From Erodium maritimum (taxonomy: Eukaryota > Streptophyta > Magnoliopsida > Geraniales > Geraniaceae), in contig OY997592.1 in NCBI GenBank assembly GCA_963921825.1, positions 32,715,730 to 32,779,729 of the forward strand: a DNA stretch of 64,000 nucleotides, written 5' to 3'. Shown here piece after piece: positions 20,311 to 31,282 of the stretch. Every line of letters begins with the position of its first letter. Within the stretch, counting starts at the first letter, position 1. The notes beneath the pieces were generated by a model. It worked only from the letters and a program-made list of their open reading frames with translations, did not search any database and was not told where the DNA came from. The translations under genes were made by a program, and so were the position numbers.

Positions 20311-20955
20311 TTGGTTCTGAACCCTATTCAGTTACATTCTCAGTTACAAGTTGGGGTGATGGTGGAAGCTAGGGCTGACTTGGGAAAGGAATTTTTTCAG
20401 TCTACACAAGCCTTGGCAACACAAAACATTAATGAGAATGTGATTGTGGCAGATACTTTTGCAACAAACAGCCCTGGCCACACAGCTCAGCAACATGGAC
20501 CACCAACTATACAATTTTTGGAGGGAGTTTCAAAAGAGAACTAGTTGGCCCAAAATTCCTCCTACAACAATTTTCAAAGTCTTGTATTATTATTAAGAAG
20601 TGGCAAAGATAGAAGGAAAGTGAAAAAAAAATCCATCCACATTTATTTATGCTACTAAATCAAAAGTTGTGAAATTCAAGGCTACAACCACTATTGCCTC
20701 TCCAATCACTACATGCAAAGGTTCATCTGAGAAGAGAAATAGGGTGTTTGAAGCTAATGGGAAGGGTTAAAAGCCATTGGGTTGAAGGCCTTTGGCACAG
20801 AAATTGAGTTGGATGAAAAATTTGAAAACCTCAATGAAGAGCTACAAGAAAGGGTTAATCTGGAAGATGAGTCTGAGGATGGTTTTGATGTTTTAGAAGA
20901 AGATCAGGAACTGGGATTAGAGGAGTTAAACTCCAATCAAGGGCTTATTCACTGA
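20311..20955 (+). mobile_element. LINE B, ORF1 tail
   Basis: The 3' part of an RRM-type LINE ORF1: a serine/threonine/glutamine-rich stretch (20311-20544), then a tail at about 20760-20955 reading LKAFGTEIELDEKFENLNEE, then QERVNLEDESEDGFDVLEED, and ending NSNQGLIH just before the ORF2 ATG. It is comparable to LKTFGSDDLVALQFDNLELE at 47970-48030 in the full-length LINE. The N-terminal RRM is not present, so this LINE copy is 5' truncated or begins at the junction with the preceding fragment. Confidence 0.6.
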
Positions 20956-20961
20956 TCTCAG

Positions 20962-21508
20962 ATGAGACTTCTTTCTTGGAATGTGAGAGGAGCATCCTCT
21001 AGGCAAAAATAGAGGATGATTAGCAATGTGTTGAAAAAGGAAAGACTGAATTTTCTTCTATTACAAGAAACTAAAATTATGCATCTGCCTTTTCAGTTTA
21101 TGAGAGCTTGTGGTGGCTCTTCTCAATGGGAATGTGATCATATCCCTTTTATTGGACTATTTGGTGGTCTACTCACAGCCTGTGTGTGATACAAAGGAAT
21201 TTCATATGAAGAATGTAATAAAAAAGGAAAATGTCATCTATTAATTTGGAAATTTCAGAACACTTGATCTGGATGTCTGCATTATCAACTTATATGCTTA
21301 TAATAAGGCTAGTGACAGGAGAAGATTATGGCAAGAAGTGAAACAAGAAAGCCTCAGTATTGTTGTACCTATAATTTGTGCAGGTGCCTTCAATGCAACC
21401 TTACAGGCATCTGACAGAACAAGCAATAACTCTCACACAAGAATCAGTGCTGACTTTGGGTCATTTGTAGCTTAGATGAATCTAATTGATCTGCCTTTGG
21501 AGGGGGGT
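20962..21508 (+). mobile_element. LINE B, ORF2 endonuclease (APE-type) part
   Basis: ATG at 20962 starts MRLLSWNVRGASSRQK, the canonical opening of plant LINE ORF2 endonucleases, followed by LLLQETKI (catalytic Glu) and, in later frames, VCIINLYAYNKASDRRRLWQ, ICAGAFNATLQASDRTSNN (usually GDFN; here GAFN) and MNLIDLPLEGG. Stops and frame changes are frequent (for example after SSRQK and before MNLIDL). The domain is then cut by the LTR at about 21509. Confidence 0.75.
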
Positions 21509-22990
21509 TGACGTGGATGCAAAATGCATTGTTTCGATGTTTTTAAGCCCACATCTTAAGCTTTTCGGTCCCGGGATTATGTTGTTTTAATGGGTTTCTT
21601 CCTTTTTCTATTCAGTGGGCCCTGAATTGAGAGTTTTCAAGTATTCGAAGAAAAATAAGGGCATTCATCAGAATTCATGAGCCAAGGCAACTATAGGAGA
21701 GAAACCCAATCTAAGAATGAATCTTTCTGCTCAGACCCTTAGAGAAGCACGTACCGTGCGTCAAACCTGGCCGGAACCTGGCCCGTTCCGTGCGGCCAAG
21801 TGGCCAGGTATCCATCCCGTTCCCGGCGTCTAGGAGGAGAAAAGCCCCGAGCTCTTTGGTCTAATCCAGTTTGATGCATGTTCCGTGCCGCTTAGAGGGC
21901 CGGTTTGTGGCCCGTTTCGTGCCACTTAGAGGGCCGGTCAGTGGCCTGTTCCGTGCCTTGCTCCGGGCCGCGCGCATTCCAGACCTGCGATTTTAAAAAT
22001 CCTATATAAGAGAATTAGGGGATATTTTTGTGGGGGACACGAATTTTGGGAAAAAAGAAGGAGACTTGCAGTTAGGGCTTGGAACTTGAAGGAAGAGGAG
22101 TGTGTTTGAGAGCAAGATTGAAGTTTCAATTTACATTTTGGTCATTTGGATATTGTGTATCAACTCATTACAATTATGTTTATCCATATTTCTTTTTCAT
22201 CTCTTTGCTTGTTCTTCTTCTCCATCATGAGCTAAGTTTCTATTTATCTAGGGCTAGGGGAAACAATATGATGCATTGATCCAATGGGTTTGTTGTTAGT
22301 TTGTGCAAATTGTGTTAGAATATTGTTTGTATAATTTGGATTTAATGCTTCATCAAATTGGCCATTTGATAGTTGATTAGGTTTTAGCATTCAACAATCG
22401 AGAGATGAGAATGACTAAAAGGACTAAGGATTATGCAACTCGTGTTTAAATCTAGTCTCTAGTAAAACTGGTTAACACGAGTGTATCAGCTATAGGCGTA
22501 CAAACCCAAAATTTAGAGGACTTCATGAATCGTAATGTTGTATGTCTGTCTACACCTAGATTAGAAATAACTAGGCGGTCAGATTATACTAGGGTCCTAA
22601 TTCGATCGAGACCTGTTTAGGACCAGTTGAGAGAACTTATGTTTCCTTTAAACTTACCTTATTTGCACATGTAAACACAAACCCCTGCGAATTAATTGTG
22701 ATATTGTGACCCCGTTAAAAGTCCTGGATCGCCTTTTCCCCTGAATTTCACAAACACTTGAAATTTGTTCTCATTTTACTTTTAATATGCTTTGCAACTT
22801 TTTATTTAACTTTTTAAAACAAAAACCAACCATTTTCAAGAACCAGGTTAATAACGGATTATAAATCGAATGATTGTTTTACTGCTCCCTTAGGTACGAT
22901 AACCGGACTTAAAACCGATTTACTACTTGATACCCGGTGCGCTTGCCGTGCCCATTTTGCGGGTTAATTCTTAGGGCGTCAGGGTAGTTA
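21509..22990 (+). mobile_element. LTR (about 1.48 kb), Tat/Athila-like Ty3/gypsy, inserted in LINE B
   Basis: LINE coding sequence stops at about 21508-21518 and resumes at 22991 (in the LDWGPKPFK region), so the segment between is an insertion. It has a TATA-like CTATATAAGAG at 22002-22012, a G/C-rich upstream part with repeated CCGTTCCGTGC words, and an end in TTGCGGGTTAATTC...GTTACA after ACTACTTGATACCCGGTGCG, which resembles Tat/Athila LTR ends. The exact borders are uncertain and I did not find a clean TSD. No internal genes, so a solo or partial LTR. Fossil. Confidence 0.6.
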
Positions 22991-23188
22991 CACATGACTT
23001 TGGATTGAGGTCCCAAGCCCTTCAAATTATGCAATCTTTGGATAGATCACAAGACTTTATGGAAAGATGTCTCCAAATTTTGAAAATCCATCACAATGAA
23101 TGAAGATCCACATGACAAACTGTGGTATAAATTGAAGACACTCAAAGCTTTTCTTATCTCTTGGAAGAAAGATACTTTTGGTCATTTG
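22991..23188 (+). mobile_element. LINE B, ORF2 linker between endonuclease and RT
   Basis: One frame reads LDWGPKPFKLCNLWIDHKTL, then LWYKLKTLKAFLISWKKDTF, matching VDWGPRPFKFINAWISH and LWFKINALKNFYRDWNGRVF of the full-length LINE at 48.8-49.0 kb. About 55 codons that should precede it (through SDH of the endonuclease) are missing at the LTR junction. The last five bases, ATTTG (23184-23188), are the target duplicated by the next LTR. Confidence 0.75.
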
Positions 23189-24875
23189 TGTTAGTCTTAG
23201 TGCCCGTAGTTCAATCCTAAATGTCTAAATGTATATATCATCGTTAGCAATAAAATTAAAGGGACTTTATATTACTTATGTGTTGGAGTAATATATCGAT
23301 GTGTGCTCTGATCTATGCCTACCATGCGAATAGAACCATAGATCGAGATAGATCACACTCGATGGGTCCCTAGTCAACAAAGCTTCACTAGAAGCGACTA
23401 GTATGAAAGATGGCTCTTTATGGCTTACGTTCTGTTAGTCATTGGAATGGGATTCCGAAGTCTGATCATAGATATCATGTGGGACATGATATTGGACGAC
23501 CCGACATGAATACGTGCCATAGATCTAGTCATGAACATATTCATTGTCGTAGCTTGTCATGTATCCTTAGACCAAGGAGTCTTTGTGATCGCTATGTAGT
23601 CAACAACTGAGTTTGATCTGAGCCTAACGTTGTCCATAACAGGGCTTCCATAACGGCCAAGATTGGCTTGGGGATGGGATACATGAGTGACACGAAAGAC
23701 GGCTAAGGGATTTATCCCTCATACTGAGTTATGAGAAAGATATCGGTTCTCGGCCGCTTGATCGAGAGTGACTGAAAGAATAGCCTGACCATGCACATGA
23801 TACTGGGTATCATATATTCAGTCATCTCACATATCAAGGAAAAGTGATTGAGAATAATAAGGATGACGGCTCTATGCCTTATCTCAATCAGGATATCGGA
23901 GATAAAAGGATAATGACAGGGACGACAGAAAGCTTAGAATCGACAAGGTCGATTCGTTATACAGTGTTAGGCAATACTAAAGTCTCGTTAGTTTCCACTT
24001 AAATAGGATCAAGTAAAATGGGATTTTACGTTGATCTATTGACATGCATAAACCTAAGGGTCACACCGGAGGATGAAACTCATTGACACATTTATGGAGA
24101 ATGGCCAAAAGGGAGTTGTCTCGGGACGTGACCAAAACTGGGTTTTGAGTCATGTGCCCGTAAGTGAATAGGACTTTACGGATCGAGACAAGGCTTGGAG
24201 TCTTGGGATTGGTCGCGTCGGATAATGTTGGACATTTCCGGTATGGAAGGCTTGGAGGCGATGAGCGAATCACGAGACCTCTTTGGAAATGGCCACGGGC
24301 CATGTTCCAAGAGGCCCATGAAAGGCCCATGCAACCAAGGCCCATGGAACTAATTAATCAAGTCTTGATTAGTTAGTACTAAGTAAGCAAGACAAAGATT
24401 AAGGTGTTGGTGATTCACCACCTAACCCAATCTTGTCTTGCCATACTTTGTCCTATTTACACCTTACTTGTCACCATGCTTGTCCCATGCCTTTAGTTGG
24501 ACAAGTATGGGTTTTTTTTATGTTTAAGTCATCTTTTTTCAACATAACAAACACAAGATACAAATGGGAATCAACTTTTTTCTCTACCTCCTCCTACCAT
24601 TTCGGGTTTGGCTAGATTCCACCTACACTTTTGTGTTCTTGAGTCCTCAAAGAGAAGAACTACGTGGCTTTGATTCCCATGTGGATACTTAGGCGTCTTG
24701 GAGACTCAAGTCAATCATTTGTTAACCGGTGTTCTTGTTTTGGTAAGAAATAATGCTGAATTTCTCTTGTGAATCCATTATTTGTTAGTTGTTTCATGGT
24801 TTTAATCGTCTCTTGGTTTTCCTTGATTTTCCGCTGCGAGTTGGTTCATCTCCAACCCTACCTCGAGACCCAACA
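23189..24875 (+). mobile_element. Solo LTR (1687 bp), Ty1/copia-like family, copy 1
   Basis: Starts TGTTAGTCTTAGTGCCCG and ends CTCGAGACCCAACA, with a perfect 5-bp TSD ATTTG at 23184-23188 and 24876-24880. LINE ORF2 sequence continues on both sides. Near-identical LTRs occur in the opposite orientation at 27373-29060 and 40594-42281. No internal region is present. Orientation is set by the end TTTTCCGCTGCGAG, usual for the 3' side of copia-type LTRs. The near-identity with the other copies suggests a fairly recent burst. Fossil. Confidence 0.9.
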
Positions 24876-24880
24876 ATTTG

Positions 24881-27372
24881 GAGAAGGAAATTGTGGAGCT
24901 CACTTCTACTTTACAATCATTGGATGATATCTTGGAAATTAGGCCATTGTCTCCATTAGAAATCAGCCATAGATCATTGACCTCTGCACTACTCATACAA
25001 AAACTCAAGTCTCAAGCTAAATTTTGGAGGCAAAAGACAAAGCTAAAGGTTGCATTGGCGGGAGATTGAAGCTCCAAATATTTCCATATACTTTCAAATC
25101 TGAGGAAGAAAAGGAGCAAAATTACTTGCATCATTGAAGATGATCTCCTATTTGGTACTCCGTATGAGATAAAAACTTGTGCTGCAATGCACTTTAAAAA
25201 GAGGTTCCAAAAGGGTCCCAAGTCTCTGGTCGATCTTTTAGGCCTTCCTTTCAACAAAATTAGCACCTTACAAGCTAAACTATTAGAGTAAACTTTATAA
25301 AAGAAGAAGTGAGAGAAACTATAATGGACTGCGAGGGCTATAAATCTCCAAGACTAGATGGTTATTCCATGTCCTTTTTTCAAAAGGGGTGGCCATTACT
25401 CAAGGCAGATGTCATGGCATTTTGTACACATTTTCATCTCTATGGTTCTCTGGGGAAAGGAATTAATTCCTCTTTTATTACTTTGATCCCAAAAGTCCTT
25501 CTCCTATAGAATTCAATAGCTTCAGGCCTATTAGCCTTGTGGGGGCAGCTTATAAAATCATCTTAAAGGTATTGGCTGCTAGGCTCAAACCATTAATGAA
25601 AGGATTGGTGAGTGATGTTCAATCTGGATTCATAGCTGGGAGACAAATTCTTGATGGTATTCTTATAGCTTCAGAACTATTGGATACTGTGAAAAGGACA
25701 AAGGAAGAGGTAATTTTGACCAAGGTGGATTTTGAGAAGGCCTATGATCATGTATATTGGAATTACTTGCTGAAATTATTGACACTCATGGGCTTTGGTA
25801 GTAGATGACTGCTCTGGATCAATAGTTGCATCAAAGCATGGATCTAAGTACTTATTAATGGATCACCATCAACTGAATTTGATATCTCAAGGGGGCTTAG
25901 GCATGGTTGTTCTTTATCACCACAATTATTCACTTTAGTAGCAGAGGGATTACATCAACTACTTCTTCAAGGACAAAATTTGGGCATGTTTTATGGTATT
26001 GCTGTTGGATTGAAGGGACCCTATATCAGCCATCTACAATTTTTTGATGACACACTCTTGTGTATCAAAGCAGGAATCAGTGGTCTAATCAATCTTAAAC
26101 ACTCCTTATTGGCCTTCCAAAGTGCAACTAGTCTGAAGATCAACTTTGCCAAGACAAAAGCAGTGCTACTAAATGCTAGAACTATGACTGAAGATACAAT
26201 GGGAGGAATTTTGGGCTGTGAAATAACCACTCTACCCTTTAATTACTTGGGATTTCAACTTGGAGCCAATCCCAAGAGATACAATACTTGGAATCCCATT
26301 ATCAACAAATTCAAGAGTAAACTTGCTCTCTTTTGGGGGGAGGATCACTCTTATAAAATCAACCATGTGTGCTACACCTTTGTATCACCTATAACTCTTT
26401 AAAGCACCTATTGGAGTCATTACTAAGATGGAAAAGTGGATGAGGAGATTTCTATGGAATGGAAAAGTCACTAGAAAAGCTCTACACAAGATCAATTGTG
26501 ACTTGGTTTGCAGACCAAAGGACCAAGGGGGACTTGGGATCATAAAACTGAAGGTGATGAATGCAGCATTATTGGCCAAGTGGTGGTGGAGATTTTCATT
26601 TGAAGTGGATTCCTTATGGAAGAGAGTGGTTTGTGACAAACTAGGTTGGGACTTGGCTGACTGGGACCTAACAAATGTTTCCCTCTCTGATAATCATAGT
26701 TTCTTTTCACATTTTGGGAGTCTTTTAACTGAGGAAAGTTTTAGACAAGCCTTTGGCAGCTTTGGTTTGGAGTGGATCTCGGGAGATGGGTCAATGGTTG
26801 ATTTTTGGAAGGATAATTGGCTCACTGAGATGCCTCTGAAAGTAAAATTTCCTAGGTTATTTCTATTAAATACTCATCATAATCTAAAAGTCCAACATTT
26901 TTGGCTGGAAGGTGAGTGGTTGCTCCATTTCAGAAGAGAGATCAAAGGTTGGGAATGGGATAACTATTGGAATTAGGAGACTTGCTAAACATGCAATCTA
27001 TTTCCAATACACAGGCTGACAGATTGGTGTCCTTTTGTCCCTATTGTCCAAATCATTTTGAAGACTTACACCATTTATTCACAGAGTGTAAAAGATCTTT
27101 GAGAATTTGGGGGGCTGTTATGAATTGGTGGAAGGTCCAATGGTGCTTACAGGCAAAGGTTTCTGATAATTTGAGCTCATGGAACAGGGCCTGGAGGAAT
27201 TTATTCTCCATCACATTGTGGGAGATTTGGTTGGCTAGAAACAAAATGGTTTTTCAAGATACTTATCTCACAACTATAGAGGTTTTGTTGGCAATACAAC
27301 ATGCATCATACACTATAGAGTGGTCACATTTCAATAAACTCTATGCTTTCTCATTCAGTCAGTGGATTTTGG
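24881..27372 (+). mobile_element. LINE B, ORF2 reverse transcriptase and zf-RVT part
   Basis: In order: the linker LLIQKLKSQAKFWRQKTKLK; the RT start with GYKSPRLDGYSMSFFQKGWP; LGKGINSSFITLIPK; DVQSGFIAGRQILDGILIAS; motif A VDFEKAYDHVYW (about 25727); GLRHGCSLSPQLF; the catalytic box as HLQFFDDTLLC (about 26030; FFDD instead of the usual FADD); YLGFQLGANPKRYNTWNPI; RRFLWNGKVTRKALHKI; and the zinc-binding tail CPYCPNHFEDLHHLFTEC (about 27037). At least five stops or frame changes interrupt it, among them TGA after GFGSR near 25805 and the break at 26400. Not functional. Confidence 0.85.
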
Positions 27373-29060
27373 TGTTGGGTCTCGAGGTAGGGTTGGAGAT
27401 GAACCAACTCGCAGCGGAAAATCAATAAAAACCAAGAGACGATTAAAACCATGAAACAACTAACAAAGAATGGATTCACAAGAGAAAAATTCAGCACTAT
27501 CTCTTACCAAAACAAGAACACCGGTTAACGAATGATTGGCTTGAGTCTCCAAGACGCCTACGTATCCGCATGGGAATCAAAGCCACGTAGTTCTTCTCTT
27601 TGAGGACTCAAGAACACAAAAATGGAGGAGGAAACTAGCCAAACCCGAAATGGCCATGGAAGAGGGAGAGAAAATGTGTTTCCTATTCTTGTCTTGTGTT
27701 TGTTATGTTGAAAAAAGATGACTTAAACATAACAAAACCCATACTTGTCCAACTAAAGGCATGGGACAAGTATGGTGTCAAGTAAGGTGTAAATAGGACA
27801 AAGTATGGCAAGACAAGATTGGGTTAGGTGGTGAATCACCAACACCTTAATCCTTGTCTTGCTTACTTAGTACTAATTAATCAAGACTTGATTAATTAGT
27901 TCCATGGGCCTTGGTTGCATGGGCCTTTCATGGGCCTCTTGGAACATGGCCCGTGGCCATTTCCAACGAGGTCCCGTGATTCGCTCATCGCCTCCATGCC
28001 TTCCATACCGGAAATGTCCAACATTATCCGACGCGATCAATCCCAAGACTCCAAGCCTTGTCTCGATCTGTGAAGTCCTATTCACTTACGGGCACATGAC
28101 CCAAAACCCAGTTTTGGTCATGTCCCGAGACAACTCCCTTTTGGCCATTCTCCATAAATGTGTCAATGAGTTTCATCCTCCGGTGTGACCCTTAGGTTTA
28201 TGCATGTCAATAGATCAACGTAAAATCCCATTTTACTTGATCCTATTTAAGTGGCAACTAACGAGACTTTAGTATTGCCTGACACTACATAACGAATCGA
28301 CCCTGTCGATTCTAACCTTTCCGTCGTCCCTGTCATTATCCTTTTATCTCCGATATCCTGATTGAGATAAGGCATAGAGCCGTCATCCTTATTATTCTCA
28401 ATCACCGTTCCTTGATATGTGAGATGACTGAAGATATGATACCCAATATCATGTGCATGGCCATGCTATTCTTCCAGTCACTCTCGATCAAGCGGCCGAG
28501 AACCGATATCTTTCCCATACCTTAGTACGAGGGATAAATCCCTTAGCTGTCTTTCGTGTCACTCATGCAGCCCCTCCCCAAGCCAATCCTGGCCGTTATG
28601 GAAGCCCTGTTACGGACAACGTTAGGCTCAGGTCAAACTCAGTTGTTGACTACATAGCGATCACAAAGACTCCTTGGTCTAAGGATACATGACAAGCTAC
28701 AACACTGAATATGTTCATGACTTAATCTATGGCACATATTCAGGGCGGGTCGTCCAATATCATGTCCCACATGATATCTATGATCAGACTCCGGAATCTC
28801 ATTCCAATGACTAACAGAACGTAAGCCATAAAGAGCCATCTTTCATACTAGTCGCTTCTAGTGAAGCTTTGTTGACTAGGGACCCATCGAGTGTGATCTA
28901 TCTCGATCTATGGTTCTATTCGCATGGTGGGCATAGATCAGAGCACACCTCGATATATTACTCCAACACATAAGTTATATAAAGCCGCTTTAATTTTATT
29001 GCTAATGATGATATATACATTTGGACATTTAGGATTGAACTACGGGCACTAAGACTAACA
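27373..29060 (-). mobile_element. Solo LTR (1688 bp), copia-like family, copy 2, inverted
   Basis: On the plus strand it runs TGTTGGGTCTCGAGG ... AAGACTAACA, the reverse of the LTR at 23189-24875. Flanks TTTGG (27368-27372) and GTTGG (29061-29065) form a 5-bp TSD with one difference. It sits at the end of the LINE coding region (after FSQWILV) and before the LINE 3' UTR. With copy 1 it forms a 1.7 kb inverted repeat around the RT segment. Fossil, no internal genes. Confidence 0.85.
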
Positions 29061-30008
29061 GTTGGCTCCCCATCAGTGCTTCAGAATCAAAAGAGCCTCA
29101 GCTTTACTTAATCTATGTTGAAGTCCGGACAGTGGATTTCTAGGAAACTGAATTGGTTGTTGGGCGGGGGGTAGGGGGGGGGTGGTTGGGTTGGCTGGGG
29201 TTGGTTTTGGTTTTGGTATTTTTTTGAGGGGTGAGGGGTGAGGCTTCTCTGGGGTTGCTAGATTCGAGTACCACACTCTTGTAGGTTGGTTGTTGTCAGT
29301 GTGGGTAGTGTAGTGTAGTTTAGTGTTCTTTACCTCATCTTTTTTTATGCAGCGAGAGGGTAGGCAGTTCTAGGTTGAGAGTTTGGACATGTTTGATCTC
29401 TTGTTCAGTGTCTATTTTACAGTTCCGGGGTATCAACACAATTTCTGGAGGCACCCCTACTGTTATTTGGAAGCAGGTTGTAGAGAACTTCAATGAATTT
29501 GGCAATAATCCACCTCTATTGTCTTCTGAAAGTTGGAATTGGTACAAAAAAGGTCCTCTATTAATTGCTTCGGTGGGAGTGACGTACTGCACTTCAACAT
29601 GACTGGTTTCTTTTCCTAAAGATCGCATTTGGAACTGTCTTTGTGTTGCTGGTTGGTCTACTGTAATGTTTTAGGGGTATTTAGATTTCGGTTGGATCTG
29701 TTTTGTTGTATATCAGGTAGTAGTTCGGTTTCTTGGGTTCCAAGGAAGGGCTAGTGGGTTTTTTTTGGGACTTTATTGGTTGCCTTAGGCCGCAAGTAAG
29801 TGTTTTTGGGAGGGTTTAACGTATTAGGTAATAATTTGTGGGGGTTGGTTTTGGGTTGGGTTCACTTTAAATTGGTCAGGGTTCTCTTTGTAATGGTCTT
29901 CTTAACTAAGCTTGATCTCACTTGGGAGGTACTCTCCTCCTTTCTTTTGAATCCTCCTCGGATTCTTGTGATCTTTAATAAAAAGTAATTGCGTCTACAA
30001 AAAAAAAA
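29061..30008 (+). mobile_element. LINE B, 3' UTR and poly(A) tail
   Basis: G/T-rich sequence (GGTTGGGTTGGCTGGGG, then many TTTTGG words) in the style of the 3' UTRs of the other LINEs, ending TTTAATAAAAAGTAATTGCG, TCTAC and ten A at 29999-30008. The terminal motif departs somewhat from the GCTKATC type of the other copies. The following TGCATCCAAACC faintly resembles TGTTCCAAACAC at the 5' junction near 20300, which could be a decayed TSD, but I do not rely on it. Confidence 0.6.
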
Positions 30009-30689
30009 TTGTGCATCCAAACCAATTTCTTGGTATCATATTACAATTCAAAAGTTGAACCTAATAGATGAAGGTTTCAAGTTACTTAGGAGGAAGAGTT
30101 TTGTTTCACTTTGATGATAAACTATAGGGGGTATTAGATTAGGATCATGCTCTATCTTAAACAAACCTAAATTTTGTGAGCTCAGATATGCAATCTCGTG
30201 AACTCGAATCTATGTTCAAAACCCAAATTGGTGTTCAAACTCCAACTAGATCTTGGAATTCAAAACCAACATTAGTTTGTATCTTTTGGTGAATTTTTGT
30301 TAAGGTAACCCATGAGAGAGCATGGAATCAACATTAGTCTATCGGACTGGGGTCGGTGGCTAGTCGGAGAAGACGAACGATGACTGGTCGGAGAAGACAA
30401 ACAAATAGTTAAGAAATATGAAAATGAAAATTTTATAAATAAAAAATAACTGATTTTAAAAATCTACAAAAAATATTTTGATAAAAAAATAATTTGAAAT
30501 TAAATTTTATTAATTAAAAATAAGGAAAAAGAATTTCTAAAAAAAATAAGAGGAAAGAATATAAAAAAATTTATAAGAGAAAAGAATTTAAGAATTTAAC
30601 AAGAGAAGAGAATTAAAAAATTCAGATATATGTTTTTAAAAAAGAATAAACAAAATACCTCTCTCGCAAGTCGAGATCTCTTCCTTCCC
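30009..30689. other. AT-rich intergenic sequence
   Basis: Strongly AT-rich from 30410 to 30650, with an imperfect repeat of GGTCGGAGAAGAC(A/G)AAC near 30370-30400. No gene seen. Confidence 0.5.
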
Positions 30690-31282
30690 GAGGCAAAACC
30701 CTAGCCCCTTATGGAGCTTCCTACCCCTGTCACCGACATGACCGCTGCACCGACCGCCGGTATTGTCCCATCGCAATCCCATCTGGAACAGTCGCTACCA
30801 CGTGTGCCCCCGCTGCACCGACCGCCGGTATTGTCCCATCGCAATCCCATCTGGAACAATCGCTACCACGTGTGCCCCCGCCGCACCCCTCCTCGGAGGT
30901 TGTGCCTCCTCATAAACCGAGATGACGAAGGCCGACGAAGCAATATGCTTTGGTCCCTATATCTTTCTACCCCACGACGATCACCCCTTCTGTTCCACCG
31001 ACGGGGGCTGTTGTCTTCTCTCTATGACCTTCTGAACCGGCGAGTAAACCTCGCTGGGGTCGTCCTTCCAAGAACCAAACCCTAGCTTCAGCCACAAGTT
31101 ACGCTAGGATCTACCTCCAACTCCGCTCATCACCGACGCCTCGGCGGCTTCTCTGACTCTTTGGACTACATCTATTCCTCAGCCGTCATCAGAGCCTTCT
31201 CCACCCAATGCTTCGCAGCTGTCATCAGAGGTTCTTGTGTATGTTCTGTCGCCTCCACTAGTAAGGGACCCCTCTTGGGGTT
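30690..31282 (+). mobile_element. Retroposon ORF1-like relic, 5' part (split by an LTR)
   Basis: After AAACCCTAGCCCCTT, an ATG at 30711 opens MELPTPVTDMTAAPTAG. The proline-rich text and the later ACTAGTAAGGGACCCCTCTT resemble 39950-40400, where the same order of words leads into a DUF4283/CCHC protein. It continues at 34111 after the LTR (frame with KELDVLCEGIFVPNVDHV). I read it as the N-terminal end of a LINE-type ORF1. It contains a 68-bp tandem duplication at 30743-30878. Heavily decayed; the assignment is tentative. Confidence 0.4.
30743..30878 (+). repeat. 68-bp tandem duplication
   Basis: CGCTGCACCGACCGCCGG starts at 30743 and again at 30811, with almost identical 68-bp units (one A/G difference noted). 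As 68 is not a multiple of three, the duplication shifts the reading frame of the relic ORF. Confidence 0.85.

Noticed and set aside
24061-24376. A recurring 70-94 codon ORF (MGLGCMGLSWASWNMARG...) seen in three LTR copies (24.1, 27.9 and 41.1 kb).
   Set aside because: The three sites are copies of one LTR, so sharing is by descent. The frame is open on both strands and shows no domain. A codon-level test across many copies would be needed before calling it a gene.
20300-30030. A TSD for LINE B (TGTTCCAAACAC versus TGCATCCAAACC).
   Set aside because: Too many mismatches to count; kept only as a remark.
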